From Diprion similis (taxonomy: Eukaryota; Arthropoda; Insecta; Hymenoptera; Diprionidae): 64,000 bases of DNA. The DNA lies in contig NC_060114.1 in NCBI RefSeq assembly GCF_021155765.1, forward strand, positions 16,997,501 to 17,061,500, written 5' to 3'. This document shows positions 12,801 to 27,700 of this stretch, piece by piece; positions within the stretch are counted from its first letter, which is position 1; every line of letters starts with the position of its first letter. A program made the translations under genes and the position numbers. The notes beneath the pieces are model-generated. The model saw only the letters and a program-made list of their open reading frames with translations, was not told where the DNA came from and ran no database searches.

Positions 12801-15800
12801 TCGCCTTGGGACAAAACATTGAACGAGAGATTGAGAGAGAATGAAGAACGATAATGAAGAAAAGAAAAGGGGTTAAAAGAACGGCCGTTAGCTAGTCAAA
12901 TCGCAAAACAAAGAGTTCGACATCGCGTTGTTCACAGTTTGTAATCTTTTATTCATGAATCATCATGCCGAGTGTGTATGTATGTACACATCCAGCCTGG
13001 CAATGTGCGATGTTACATGTGCCTACATAGGTATACGACGAACGCGCGTCGCGCGCGTCTTTTTGTCCTTAGAGACCCATGCAGGCACAGACTCGCCAGA
13101 ATTCTCTTCGATTACATCACGAATGGAATGCTTAAGAGTGATTTGCCAATTCTTTTTATTTTTTATCTAACTTTCTTTTTTTGTTCACCACTCCGTCACG
13201 CATTCTCGGAGTGTCCGAACGCTGACATTTACTCTCACGCGATTAGCGTCTGTAATTTTTCATTTTTTATTTTACGAATTCGGATCCCCGATTCAGATAT
13301 TTGAGGAACCCAGACACGTATTTATACCGAGAGTAACACTCCGAATGCGCGAACTTTGTCACATTTTCATGCAGCCTGGCCACCTGAAGCTTCAGCTCTC
13401 AAACGCGACTTACAGAGAGGTTATGGTTACATAGGCGACGGAGATTTTTCTGGCTTTATCATATCTCGAATAGTTGATATAATGATTCGGGATGGCCCGG
13501 AAAACTTTTATTGTTAATTTACAAGCGTTTGACATCTCGCTCTCCATTTTGAGTTAAGTTGGCACCCCTGATTTGCAGATTGAAATGTTTTCACGGCAGG
13601 ATCTCGCAGACCAATAGAGTTCGATTATTTGGCGCATGCGCAGTAAATTCCTCTCGTTGTAGGCGAAAATCAGATCGGCGCTTCACGCAATTCTCGTTGT
13701 GAATACCCACCTGTACGTTACGTTACATAAATATATGCGAGACGATTTAAGCGAGTAAAAAATGTACAGCGAAGAACGGAAATTCATGTTTTAAGTAGAG
13801 ATAAGATTATCGTATCTCCACCGGCTCTGCGTGTACCTTCCGTATAACAATAACCTCAAGCAGTTCGTTCAAACACCTCGAATGGGATTATTTTTACAAC
13901 GGAAGCATATAGCATGCGGCATATCATTGTATAATTACACTTGAAGAGTCGGTGTATAGAAACCGAAATACAAGAGTTAAAACAAACCTCTGTAAGCCGC
14001 GTCGACAAGGGACAAAAAAATTGCTCAAAGTTATAACCGGAAGAGACGAAGAGTAGACAAAATTTTTAGTTTACATCTTTTCTTCTCCTCTCGGTTCTAC
14101 CCAACGCTTTATCGTCTTGATTCTCACGATCCCGTGGCAGCGCTCCCTGCACTCTGTGTTTCCCCTATACATACATCGGTATTAACGGATCGGCAGGGTG
14201 GTTTAAATATTTCCAGAACGTACGACTGCTTCATTACAGTTTTGGAAAAAAAAATGAATAAAATTTTAACGTCGGTGTTCTGTTAGAACGCAATATTCAC
14301 GTGTGAAAAAAGAGGATTTTTGTCCACAAGGACGATCAGCGGGGACGTTTGCGGACATAACTCAAGACCGGAAATCGTCAAGAGATCAGAGACGGGATTT
14401 AGAATATCGTTAAGTAGGCATTACAGGTTTGCTCCGTGTAATTGGGAGTCATAATTAGTTTGCAATTTTTTTACATAAAAATACAAAAGTTAACTATCTC
14501 GCTGCAATGTGAAAAAAGAAGTCGCCGCAGTTCCGCCGCTAGGAGTTCGTAATAAAGTTATTGAATTCTGAGCAGCGACCAAATGAAAAGCACGTTACTT
14601 TTATCTAATTGATCTATTTTTTGTTCCTTCTAAATCTGATGAGAGTCAAAAATAAAAGAAGCCAGAGGAGAACGGTTAAGGTGTTCCATGGTGTCGGCTA
14701 CAGCCGACCGACCATAAAGTCGATTATTCGTAAACTCTGATCGGTAACTGCAGAGGTTATGTTTGAAATCTCCGGAAATTATAATTGGAATTTGAGAATT
14801 CGAAAATGGCGAGTAATTAATTATCGCTTATTATTGTTCATAACCAACCACGCGTAACGTCGATAAATGAGGATAAAATTCCACGTCATTTTTTTGTTTT
14901 ATTTATCCTCTTTTCGATTTATGTTTCCTCGTGGCGGTGTATAAGATGTACACATAAGTGCGGCGCCTTTTTCTAAATATAATCGCCCCATATCCGGTGC
15001 TCGTAGAAAAAGAAAAGGTTTCTTATACCAGCCTCTTCTTCCTCCTCCTCATGCAGAATGCACCCGCCATCAGCATCACCATCACCACAGAATTAGGCCC
15101 GCGATGAAAAAAAAAACAAATCGACTCAAGCCCTCTCGACTCGTACTCTCGAGCACATTATTATAGGTGTACAGATTTTTTCGAGAAGATGGAGGTCTTC
15201 GTGATACAATTCACATGCACTTATTGCCATCGACAATTTTTTTTTACCAATCCTTAAAAAAGTCATTTTTGAATTCCGACTGTCTCACCAGCCAAATCGG
15301 TTCCAAATAATTGAAAAATAATTCCCTAATTTTTTCAGATTCTTATCTCAACTCTAACCCATGCCGCCAGAAGGTTGATTTTCCCATTTAATCCTTTTCA
15401 AGGAAACAGTAAATCCTTGAAAAAATTACACGCATTGTAAATAAAACAACGAATAAATAAGCAATGATACCGTGAATTCTTCGTTTTATTACTATCATTA
15501 TTATCATCATCAACATTTTAAGTAAGTAAGCCAACATGCGGAATGAGAATTTTTTTGCAATTCAAAAATCAAGAGACGAAAATTAGTATGCGGAACATCG
15601 GTTTGTTCCAAGTCATTGGTAAGACTGGCTTCGCGTGCGTTTCGACTTGAGTAGTGTTTTCGTCGTTTTTTCTCACGTTTTCGTATTTCATTTCACACTT
15701 TTATTCAATTCGATTTCGAATTTCATTCCATTGTTTATTCAAACTCTTGACGATATAATTTTTCTAAGGTGTACAACCTGTTTTAGACCTAATCAAGTTG

Positions 15801-18800
15801 CCAGGATAAATCGAGAGGACGCGAAGGAATTCGAATTACATTATCGGCTTGATTTTCTCATCCACGTTTCCGGCGATTCCTCCATACTCCCAAGACGCTC
15901 GAGTTACAAAATTCAAATGAAGCCGACGGTGTCGCAGCCATAAAATCTAACCTCAACACATCGATTTCCAGTATCCGATTCCGCAGCCTCGAAACCTTTA
16001 GCACTTGGAGGTTGTTCATCCCGCGCGGTAACGAGACGGGAATAGAATTTTTCTTGTAAATGATACAAGAGGGTGGAAGACAAGCCATGCAGAGGCAGTC
16101 GTAGGCTAGATCTTAAGTTCGAAAAAAATTGTCTAAATATAAATCATGGAGTTACCATCGCCGAACTTGAATGCGTATAATATATACCCATACATCTACA
16201 CCGTGCATAACAACTTTAGAAAACTTTTCTCAAGATTACCGAAATCTTGGCTCGCGAAGATCTGTGAGATTTTTTTCTTTCTCATCCGTCTCTTGTTCTT
16301 TTTTTTTTCATTCTTTTTTTGCACCTCTCAGCCTTCGCATACCAATTATGAATTTAACACATGCCAAACGAAAAGGATTTTTCTTTAAATATCTATTTTC
16401 TGCAATTGTATTTGATAGATAAATAACGAAAATAGTAACGGTATATAAATTCAAATTACGCTCTTTTTTTCACACGCCGAATTTGAGGATCGTTTTATAC
16501 CAACATTCGATATATGGTTGATCACATATATATAGAAGACTGTATACGGATATCAACTGTTACACTCTGACTTTAAATTTGACACCGTCAGCTCGGAAAG
16601 GTTTCGGTCCCTCGGCATGTCGTCAGTTTCCTCTTCTCACACCTGCATACGTCGATGTTTTTTATATCCGCAACATGCAGCGACTTATTAATATCAAACT
16701 GAAATACCATCTTTATACTGTATATTTTACGCATTATATGTATACTGCGTTGAACGGTAAACAAGCTGTAAAAAAAGAAAAAGAAAAAAAAAACATCACC
16801 GAACAGCTGTTGAGACGTGAAAAGAAAAGAAAGAGAAAAGCGACAAGAAAAATTTTCGGCTAAGTTCGACCTGATAAATTTTATCAAATTACTTTCATCT
16901 TCATGAATATCTGTCGTTTTGATTTTACATTTTCTTCTTCCTTTCCGTTTACTTCAAATGACGATAAAACGTCGTATAATAAAAAAAATCTAAACACTTC
17001 GATTTTTATTTTCATTCATTTATTTATTTACTTGTTGTTTTCATGCTTTCGCAGACTAGAGGCTACGACTATACGTTATCCAGAGAGTTTACTGACTCTC
17101 GGTCGGTAGGTATAACGACCGGTTGGTTCGCACTGTTGTTTCTTGTTCACAAACTTGGAACACTGAGTCGAATAAGTGAGAAGCAAGCACTGGAACTACG
17201 TACCGTAACATCACCGCTCGCATAGATACCAGGTATTATGGGTATCTTATGCTGGTATACCGGCGATTATTATACCGTTACCGTTTCGATCATTTGCCAG
17301 GTTTCAATGTTTCGCTTAACTTTTCAAAAATCCACAAGACAAAACGTGCGACGTGTTCGTCTGTTTTTTTACGTCGTTAAGACGTGCGGAAATAAGATGA
17401 AAAATAAAATCCTACGGAAAAACAATGTAAGAAAGGAGAATTGAAAACAACAAAAAAGACAAAAACAAAAGACGAAACTCTTCAAAGATCTTCCCGCCAA
17501 AATCTCGAACGAGATAAACTCGCGATCTGTATGCCAAGTCTGTCGCAATAATGGTATACATATACTGTATGTACATACATACCTGTGTATATATATTCGT
17601 ACATATACATATCTAGCTTATCTCGTCGGGAAAATCAAACAACTTTGCGGAGATCGTTCCTTGGTTCACTTCCATTTTTATCTGCCAGTCTCTTTTTTTT
17701 TTTTTTTTTTTTTACTGCACTCTTCTACACATTTTCCCTAGATCAACATCTCACGATGCAATCTTGCATTGTGTTTCCGTTATACGTCACAGTAAGTAAC
17801 TCGACAAGAAAAGTAGGAAAAAAAAAAAAAATCGTAGAAAAACGATGACGAATAGGAAGAAGTGGAGAGAAAAAATACGAAACAAAGGAATAAATTCACA
17901 GTATAGGTACGTACGGAACAATTATATCGTGACGAAAGTAATAGAAACTGAAAATAATGCCGTGCAAAGAATTTACGAACTATAAATAATATGCACATAA
18001 ATTAATGTAATACGATTATAATTATCATACGAATGCATATATGTAACTCGAAGTGTGCAGTGTAAAGTTTGTATAAAATTATTGATATTATTTTTCATTT
18101 TCTTTTCTATTTATTCATCGAAACTAGAATCTCGCATTTATGGATATAAGTATAAATATAATATACAGAGTGAATCGGTAACGACTGAACGGTCCGACGT
18201 CTGCTATAAATTAATGCGCATGCGCTAAAATCCGAGAGCAGTTGTTTTCCAGAGCGACCAACCGTCGTGAACGTAACCTCGAAAATTTTGCCATTTTTCG
18301 CTGGCAGTTGTTTTGAACACCGACGGTTGTAAAAATTTTCGAGGTTACATACATCGCGGCGAACTGTCGTCTAAATTTATGACGGTTGGTCACCCTGGCA
18401 AACAACTGTTCTCGAGCCTTAGCGCATGCGCATTAAATTTTAGCAAACGACGGACTATTCAGTCGTTACAAATTCACCATGTAAGTATAAACTGGGTTGT
18501 CAGAATTCTCCTAGAAAAGGGTATCGCACGTTACGCATGCGGTCCCCGCAGGATGAGCGAGTATAAATTGCATAGAGAGCGTGTGCCGTATGCTGTCTTC
18601 AATTTCTTTTCATGCACCGTGTATGATATACATTCTACCTGCCTTATGCTTATAAAGAATATCTTGTTTCATGGGGTTTTAGCTTTTACAGTCAATGAGC
18701 AGCATCACGGAGTCGCAACTCAATCTACAGGGTGTTCAAATTTTTCTGCATCTGGCGCCGTGTTACCCTCCCTGTAACTTTAAAAGGATGCTACATAGTC

Positions 18801-21800
18801 AAATGTCACTTCTTTTTTTTTTACCATCGCTAAAGACTATGCATCATTGACGTCAAAATACCGCAATCAGTACAATTCTACGCAGCAATAATGCCACGGA
18901 ATATATTGGTACAGTTGAACTATCACTTATTGCAGGAATGCGTTTCCTAGAATTATATACGCCTGAAACATGTAAAAAGTTTTTTGATAGTTTGGTGAAT
19001 AATAAAAACAAGTGACATTTTACTCAGTCGGTAAAGTCTGACTGTAGCATCCTCTCAAACGACTACTGGTAACTTCATTATTATATAAGAACCCATGCGT
19101 GATTTCGAATGAATAGTATATATGTATAATGTATAATTGAAGGAAGCATGATGCAGTTATAACACGATAGACTAACGTTGCAAAAACCATAATATATATG
19201 TATATCGCTTGTAACGATGCGCAATTTCCGACCCTCTGTAATTTTTATTATTTATTTTTATTCCCTTTTCGTTTTCCTTTTGCACCACTTGCCGGTTATT
19301 TACTCCCCTTTATTTCTAAAGAAGTTAATCAAGCGAAGGCCACATAAGCCGGCGTCTGGCGGTTTAAATCGCTCAAGAATGCATCTGGTGGCCAAGATTT
19401 TCGTCTGTTCGGCCCCCCGGGCGTTTCGGGCGTTCACGCACACTTGTCTCTAAGCTCTGCAGCAGCCAAGACCAACAACCATTCAAGAGCCCTGGTTATT
19501 GGTGCAGGTTATAAGGTACCGACTATTTATGCGCGTCTTTCATTCAGGGTAACCATCGATGTTTATATTTCCCTAAAGATAGTCTTTCTCGCGGGAAATG
19601 ACTATCTCCTGATTCAAGTCGATTTGACGAGGGTTGATGTTCAAGAAAACAAAATCTCGCTTCATTTTACACGTCGATAAAACTTTTTAATTCGAAACTT
19701 GTGTGTATATACAAATAAGATGGGAATTAAGAAAGATCTCGTGGATTATTATTATTATTATTATTATTATTTTTTTGCGTACAACGATATTACGATAATA
19801 ACTATAAAAATAATCATAATAATAATTGAATTGTTATAAGGTCATGATTGTGACGCGGAATCTCTGTGTTCTCTTCACGTTTCAGGTGAATTTATATTAC
19901 AGTCAGCGAGTATCGTCGTCATAAGGTGAATATAAATGAGAAGATTTTTCGTAGATGTGGTTACATCACCGCAAAGCAGCAGCTTATAACAATCTTTTGG
20001 TTGAACATTATATACTTATGCTTGTATGACAAACATGCATCACATGTATAATGTGTGTGGGTATATAAGAAATTTATACCTATATCTTGGTGGTATGTTT
20101 ATAATTCAATAATATTGTACGTCTTTTTGTAAAATAATATTGAACATGCCTGCGAGAGCCATCTGTTTTGCTGTTGGGCTGCAGCAGAAACTACAACTTC
20201 CGATTCGAATACACATATTTCAGCTGGCAAGAATACCGCTAGTGTGTGTGTGTGTAAGAGGACCCAGAGAGAACCACGTGTGAATTTGGTAAAAGACCCA
20301 CCACCTGGTCCTTCGACCCGCCGCACGCGTGTTTTTTCGACTTCTTTTCCTTTTACACGTCATGGAGTATTATAACCATATCCACCCGTCAATCCATTGT
20401 CAAATTCGAAGTAGAACAGCTGTGTGTTCGATATAGAAAACAAAGATAAACCCCTTGCCATTACTTTTTATATCGTTATTATTGTCATTATATTACCACG
20501 CCGATATTTACCATCGATGTAATATAGATATATACATTTTATACATACACCATATTGTATAACGATCGTCTATAGATATCGGCGAAAAATGAAACTTGCC
20601 AAAGTGAATAATGAGCAAATGAAAACATTCGGACATCTTGGTTATTTCATGCGAGGTGCAAGAGGTTAAGTGATATAGATAGAATTGTTGACATTTTACG
20701 ATAATGATTGCGATGATTGCGAAAAGATCAAGGTCATCTGGATTCGAACTAAACGCGCGATTGTTCCGAAAGTTTTATGATGTTTGATCGGGTTTGTTTT
20801 TTAATTTTTTTTAAACCCTCGACCGACGCCATTTTGAATCTTGACTTTTCACTAATCGTTTACCGAGGTACACCATCAACGAATCGATCAATCTAATCAA
20901 GAAACAAACACGCAGAATCTACCCCTCATATATCTATTTCCTACCGAATTAATTCGCTTTCTGTTTTCTTGCATGTATAGTATCGTAACGTCAGAAAAAT
21001 TCAAGACGATCCGATATACTTGAGGGGTGAATTCAAGGCGCGATTCGTTATCATAACCTGCTGCATTACATTGTACGCGCATATTATAATATCAGCTTAT
21101 TGTTACAGCTCGCGTTGATAAAAAGAAATCAGATACCTACACACGTGTTAAATTGGCACACCACATGCACTGTGACAGAAAAATTCCACCACGTTTACCT
21201 CTCATGATAATAAATGACCCTGGGTTGATTACGCGACCGATAAAACATCGTGCAGATTTTCGATGATGTCAGTAACAACAAAGTTGCATCACATATGAGC
21301 ATCAATTTATATGGCCAATAATTGCATCAAAACTTTAATGAATATCTGTAGAAGCCTATAAGTGCCATGATCGGTTTTGGGAATTGATTGTCGAATGCGA
21401 CTTTGTGGTCGAACGATCGATGAGAATCGGCAGACTTTTCTATCAGAGTCACCTGACTTTGCCGCACAGTAGCAGACGCAGCAGGTCTGTGAAAACCCCG
21501 GGTAAAGCCGATGATGCGAACCAACTTCCTATTGATTACGCCTGCACTCAGGGGCGAATGCAGGCTCATCTCACAGAGTTTCTGGGAGGGAGGCGATTTA
21601 TCGAATCCCCGGGGGTCGGCACCCGATGTGGGTTCAACGGCAGCGCATGAGCGTCAAAGTTTGATGCTGCACCGACTCATGCCTAACCTAACCTAACCTA
21701 ACCTATCGCCGTAATCGGAAAGCCTGCGCATCCGCAACCATAGACTACGTAGTTAGCCCAGTCGCTGTGTACAATTTTTTGATAGCACTATTTTTTTTCA

Positions 21801-24666
21801 AATCGTTGGTGAGGGTGATTAGTAGTCAGAATGCAGAACTTCGACCCGATTCTGCAGTAACTTCAGTCGCCATCTTGAATTTACGGTTTAAATCAAAACA
21901 TGCTGATCATAGAGAAAAGAATTTTGTGACCAAGTTTAGTCTTGACCACTCGTAGTGAAGACTTGAAAATGTTAGAGGTGTTTGACAAAAACAAATTTCC
22001 CCTTAAATTCAAGATGGCGATCGAAGCTACGGAGATCTGGTCAAAATTCTGAATTCAGACTATCGGTGACCCCCATCAACGATAAGATAAAGAAAATAGT
22101 AGTATCAAGAAATTGAATTTTCAAATCTATCTTCAACTCACGGGCATTGAATAGATCTGCCCGCAGAAATGCGGGTAGAGACTCATGCAGGCGCGACAAA
22201 ACTGCAACCCGAACATAAAAGGCTCGACGATTTTCAGGGGATGTAGTCTCGTCTCGCCTCGTTCGCCACCCCAAACAACTCCTGCATTCGGGCCGCAGCA
22301 GCAACGGCAGTCTGGTTTACTCGGAAAGATGAATGGCGCTGTCATCCGCGCTCTGATCCCCGGATCGTTTCCTAGGGTCCCTCGCCCCTTATTTCTCCGC
22401 CCTCTTCGCCCCGTTAAATTATTCAATCGCATTCCAGGGAATTACTTTATGCGGCATACAGGTTAGGTTAGGTTGGGTTAGACTCGACAAGTTCGCATCA
22501 TTCTAAGCGTCGTTGAAATTTTGAAAAATTATGTGGTGCTTACAATGCCGTAGGTACATTTTTCAGCAAGTGGCAGACAAAACAAAAATCGTATCAGTTA
22601 CACGGGAAATATTTTTGTCAATCGATAAACTAACTGTAAAACACCAGCGTTACATATACATATTCCTAATTCATATCACTTAAAAATCCAAAACTAAAGC
22701 GACACGGCAAATGTTTAATTGTTATTTTTCCTACAATTTGTTTATTTTTTTTCCTACTTGTAAGATTTGTTTCGGTAGTTCCATGAAAATTCTTATAAAA
22801 AAAACCCGGCTAAGTGCAAAATGATGTATACTTAATATTTATCCCTTCCCAGGTGCGCAAAAAAATCTAGCATAACCTAACCTAACATATATAACGTCCA
22901 TTAATAGCTACTTTTGTAACATATCTTCGCGGTAAAGTTATTCGACCGTCAATGGAACAACATCTGTGGTCCGGAATTTGAAGAAGGGACCTGCAACGAT
23001 AAGTGTATATAATTTTGTGGATGACGTTGAATTCAACTGTTTCGAACACCGTGATCAACGTATTTTTTCAAATGTGATATTTTCCGCGCAGTCCCAGGTC
23101 GAATCGACTGCGTGTTCAAAAACAAACGACCACGTATTGTAGAATAGGTTATACCTATGTACTAAGGAGTTGGCAAGCTCGGGCAACCAAACTGTCTTTT
23201 ATTTCACTTATGTGAGCACGTGTCTCTCATAGGTATACATACACCATGTCACACCTATAAATTACGTTATACATTATACCTCTTCGTACCCACAAAAATT
23301 CTCTACTCGTTTTAAACGAATTTATTACGTCAGCTTTAACATGGTGCCAGAAATTTTTTATAAAAAACCCTCATTTCTTACCTGATGGATAAAGATCGAG
23401 ATAAAGATATTATACGAAATACGAATACATAATCAAGTGGATCATGTTTTATCGTTTTTTGGTCAATGCGACCTTTAGTTTTCATAATTCAATTCTATCG
23501 ATTGTAAAATTATATCAATATTCCTGTTTTTCGTTTTATACATTTTATCGCGTTTGTTGCTATATAGTAAAAATAAATAAATAAATAAATTTTAAAAAAA
23601 ATGATCAGTGTCGCTACTGCACCGGTAATACCTTATACATATACTAAATACATACGGACCGTGATACGCCGAGGACATTAGCATATCAATAACAGACGAC
23701 AGCCCACACAACAATGACGTATCGTTGACTGATGATAAATTATCGCTTGTGCATGCCTCGGCTAAATAGCTGAATAACTTAATTGCTAAATTGCTTATAT
23801 TATGCCGTTTCATCGGCAAGTCGGGTATAAGGTACAATTTGAGTATTACATGTCCATCTCGTAGTTGCGTCCGAAAAGAAGCACCGAAAAAACAACGATT
23901 CACGATTCTGAAACTGGTTTTAAAAAAAGGAAATCACGTGTTATCTGGTTAAATTAAATTGGCAGAGGAGGACCGAACCGTGATCCGCAAAAGACCCCCC
24001 ATAAGCATGGGTCTCTTCAACCTCGAGGGTCAATTCGTAATTTATACATGATACTTGGCAAGCATCTTGATCCTAAAGCGGTATATTATAGCTGCCTTTG
24101 TTGCGTGGCCTCTGCAGAAAATATCCCCTCTTCGTTGAGGGTCGCGTCTTCGCGTCCCCACGGATGTAAAATAACCCTCCAAATATATCCCCTTAAGGAT
24201 AGAATTTAACGAGGATTCACATCCTAATAGAAAATCTCTCTGCATGACGTTATTCTACGTTATTGATCAATGAATTCCTTAGCTTTATAGTAAAATTTCA
24301 TCTCTGCTAGGCAAATTTTTTTTATTTACTTTTTTTTTTCTTTTTCTTTTTCTATACAAATAACAAGGAAAAGAAGAAGAGAACCGAGATAATTCAAAGA
24401 TCGTAATCGCGAGTGAGAGATTACAATTTGAAAACTATATACTTGCTTCGTGGCTTCTAATTTTTTCCCAACGATCAAGATCATCCGGTGATAGTAAAGG
24501 AAGAAATATTATCGGGCTACTTTTACCGCTTATTTACACGCTTGCAGTGAAGCTAAGAACAATGCGCTAGACTTCCTTATGTATACCTAATCTTAACAGT
24601 CAGTTAACTCTCGAGTTATTACCACTCTTAAAACAGTATAATGGCGTCGATCTGAACACGCGAAAA

Positions 24667-24716
<50 letters not shown>

Positions 24717-27700
24717 CCACCTGTACATATATTTACAATATATCAATTATATATTTACTTTTATTTTTGTTGTTATTATTTTTCGTGTCAGAATCGATTC
24801 GAAGCTGGAAAAAAATGAATGATAGAAATAAAAAGTATACATCGATCCGATCCTCGATAAAAAGATTTTTTTAACGCGACTCTAGACTCGGAATATGTTT
24901 GACCATATATAGAAGAATATATTCAGACACGATGCAAAGTATAAGTATACAGGTATATATACATATATATGCAGGTATCTAAATCTAAGGTAGGTAGGTA
25001 TAGAATAGAAGGAAAAGTACTTCCTGTAATCAGACACCCATCAGACCACACGCTACGATCGGGAGACCCGACGGGATTAAAGCCCCTCCTCGATCCTTCT
25101 TTTGATCGTCCGAACGAAAAATCTCTCACCCATAATCTTTCGATCACTTCACAGTATAATAGATTATTTATTCACGGTGTTTAGACGCCGTTTTTTTTTT
25201 ATCGTTATTGGTAATGTTATATTAGCTATATGATGTTATTAACGAATATCAATTGAATAACAGGCAAATTGTGTGTGTATATATATATATTATATTATAT
25301 TCAAATTGAAAACATCTTTTGCGCACTTGACATATAATTTCGATTTCAAGTTTTCCTAAATTTATATATATATATGTATAGTGCGTGTAATTTTGTTCAA
25401 CATGTCTACCTAAAATGAGTGACAAAGAAAAGGAAAGAATTTCTTCCTTTGTCAGCCACATTCATCAATCGCCAAAAATTTTTTACAGTCTAACACGTAA
25501 TACGTTTTTGTCCAATATACGTAGTATACCATAATCGAGATCTTCATCGATTAAGTGGCTCGCATTTTTACGTGCGCAGAGGCTTGAAAAAAAAGTGGAA
25601 AAAGGAGAAAAGGAGAAGCGTTTTAAACCGTGGCACATCTGTCCTTCCGGTCTGCTGTATGCCCACCTCTACCTAAACCTATACACGCTCAAGACGTGCA
25701 TGGAATAGAGAGATATGAATCATCCCGATCCTCGAATTACTCCAGCATCCGTTCGCCATATTCCACGGAGCAACGAAGGACTCGTGCAGCGTTTCGGAGA
25801 TTACATTGTCACGATAAGCCTTTGTACATCACATCTCTATACATATACTGAATGTAAATGAGTGAACAATTTTTTGAACACGTAAAACCTGGTTTACTGC
25901 GTTGTTTTTTCCACAGAATCATCAAATTGTTTTTTTTTTTTTTTTTCAATGTGAATCGTAATGTATATGCTGAGTAAAATTTACCGATTGTATGCTATAT
26001 TTTTTCGTTACACAGCTTATGCGAAACTAATTTTCATTTACTGCAGTCAGAAGTATATAGTTTTTGGTTATGGTTACAATGAGTTGGAATACAACTTAAC
26101 CCTTTAATTCATTATAAGGTTTTAGGCTCGCTGATTGCGAATCTGAAGTAATATTTTGAAAATTCAATATGGCGAATCCTGTCAGCGGCCCCGAAAACCC
26201 CTGCACAGAGTGTTTTTTTACAATATTTGATAAGATTTGACATTTTTGTTAACCATATTAGATCCGCCATCTTGAATTTCTTAAATTCGATTTCAGATTT
26301 ATAATCAAGGACCCCGGAAACCTCTGCACAAAGTTTTTTGACCACATTCGATAAAACTTGAAATTTTCGTTAGCCATATTGGATCCGCCATCTTGAATGT
26401 TGAAATTCTGATTTCAGGTTCGTAACGAGCGATCTCAAAAACCACAAAATACTATCTCGTTATAAAAGTTGACTCAGCACGATAACGTGTGACTCAAAAA
26501 GTTAACAACTGTATGGTATTATATATATACATCTAGAAACAACAATCGCGCAATTATAAAAATTTCTACCGATGTACTTTCGAGGTTTGAAATTTTCTAA
26601 TAACAATAACAATAATAATCATAATAATTGCGTATAAAACATTTTTACGAGAGGTGTTTTATTCGCGAGATGACTGTAATTGCGGTAATTAATTAGGTTA
26701 ATTAAATCGCCTCACCTCGTCCAACGTCTCCTCCTACAATAGCCTGAATATTTATATATATATATATACCGACATACCTTACATGTATGTGTATAAATAG
26801 CGTCTCGGTGGCGACTTAGAGATTTATTTCGGTGCGGTACGGCGGACATAAGACGATATTTGAGCGACTCAAAAGCACCGCGAGACTAAAGCAGAAATCC
26901 CGAAAGTTGAAAATACATATAGATGTCCCGCCTTCATCAGGCACATGGAGACAATAGTCAAGAGCCGCGAAAATTAGGTTAAATGCAATCCGGGTGGTCG
27001 TCGGCGTAAGAAAAAACATCTCTCTGCCAAAAATTCACGCGGCAATGAGTCAGAATTACTCGGCGCGAGATCTCGTCTACTTTTTCGTTTCCGTAAAGTA
27101 TCGTTTTTTTTTTTTTTCTTCTTCTGTATAGTCGAGGTGAACAGATCTTTAAAATTTTTTTTTCTTCGTTTCTTCTTCCAACTGTAACATATCATTACTC
27201 ACAGGTATAACCCGATATTGTATATCAAGGAGAATCTATGATGAGTAATACACCTGTAAATGCAAACTTTTGAATTAACAGGTTCTATGACGGGGTCAAG
27301 GTCGTCATCAAACACCGCGAATTATCGTTTCTCGAATCTCCAAGTATGTTTCACAATATGTGTGTATGTCTTTATGCATGTGTAATAAACGCGGGGATTA
27401 CTATACAGTGAGTCACTCACAGTAGTCGATATTATATGACTCAAAAACACGTTTACAGTCATCAAATGACACGTGTATGCTTTCCCCGTCCCAATCGCAT
27501 TTCTGTGAATATTCATATTGATTGAGGAGTTCGATTTCTTACGAACTATACTTCTTATTAATTCTATTAACGGATATACATTAAAATTAGTGGAACTGTG
27601 AAGAAAAGCTTTGTACAGAGGGAATTCCTAACGACTTCATGGTCCGTCGTCTGCTAAAATTTAACGCGCACGCGCTACAATCCTGGTGCAATAGTCATAA

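Noticed and set aside
18313..18777. A 154-codon plus-strand frame
   Set aside because: Its left part lies inside MITE copy 18166-18481 and it has no family. It is not a transposase.
21682..22481. A true telomere or chromosome end
   Set aside because: The TTAGG-type tracts are only about 20 bases long and are embedded in an intron of a gene that continues on both sides.
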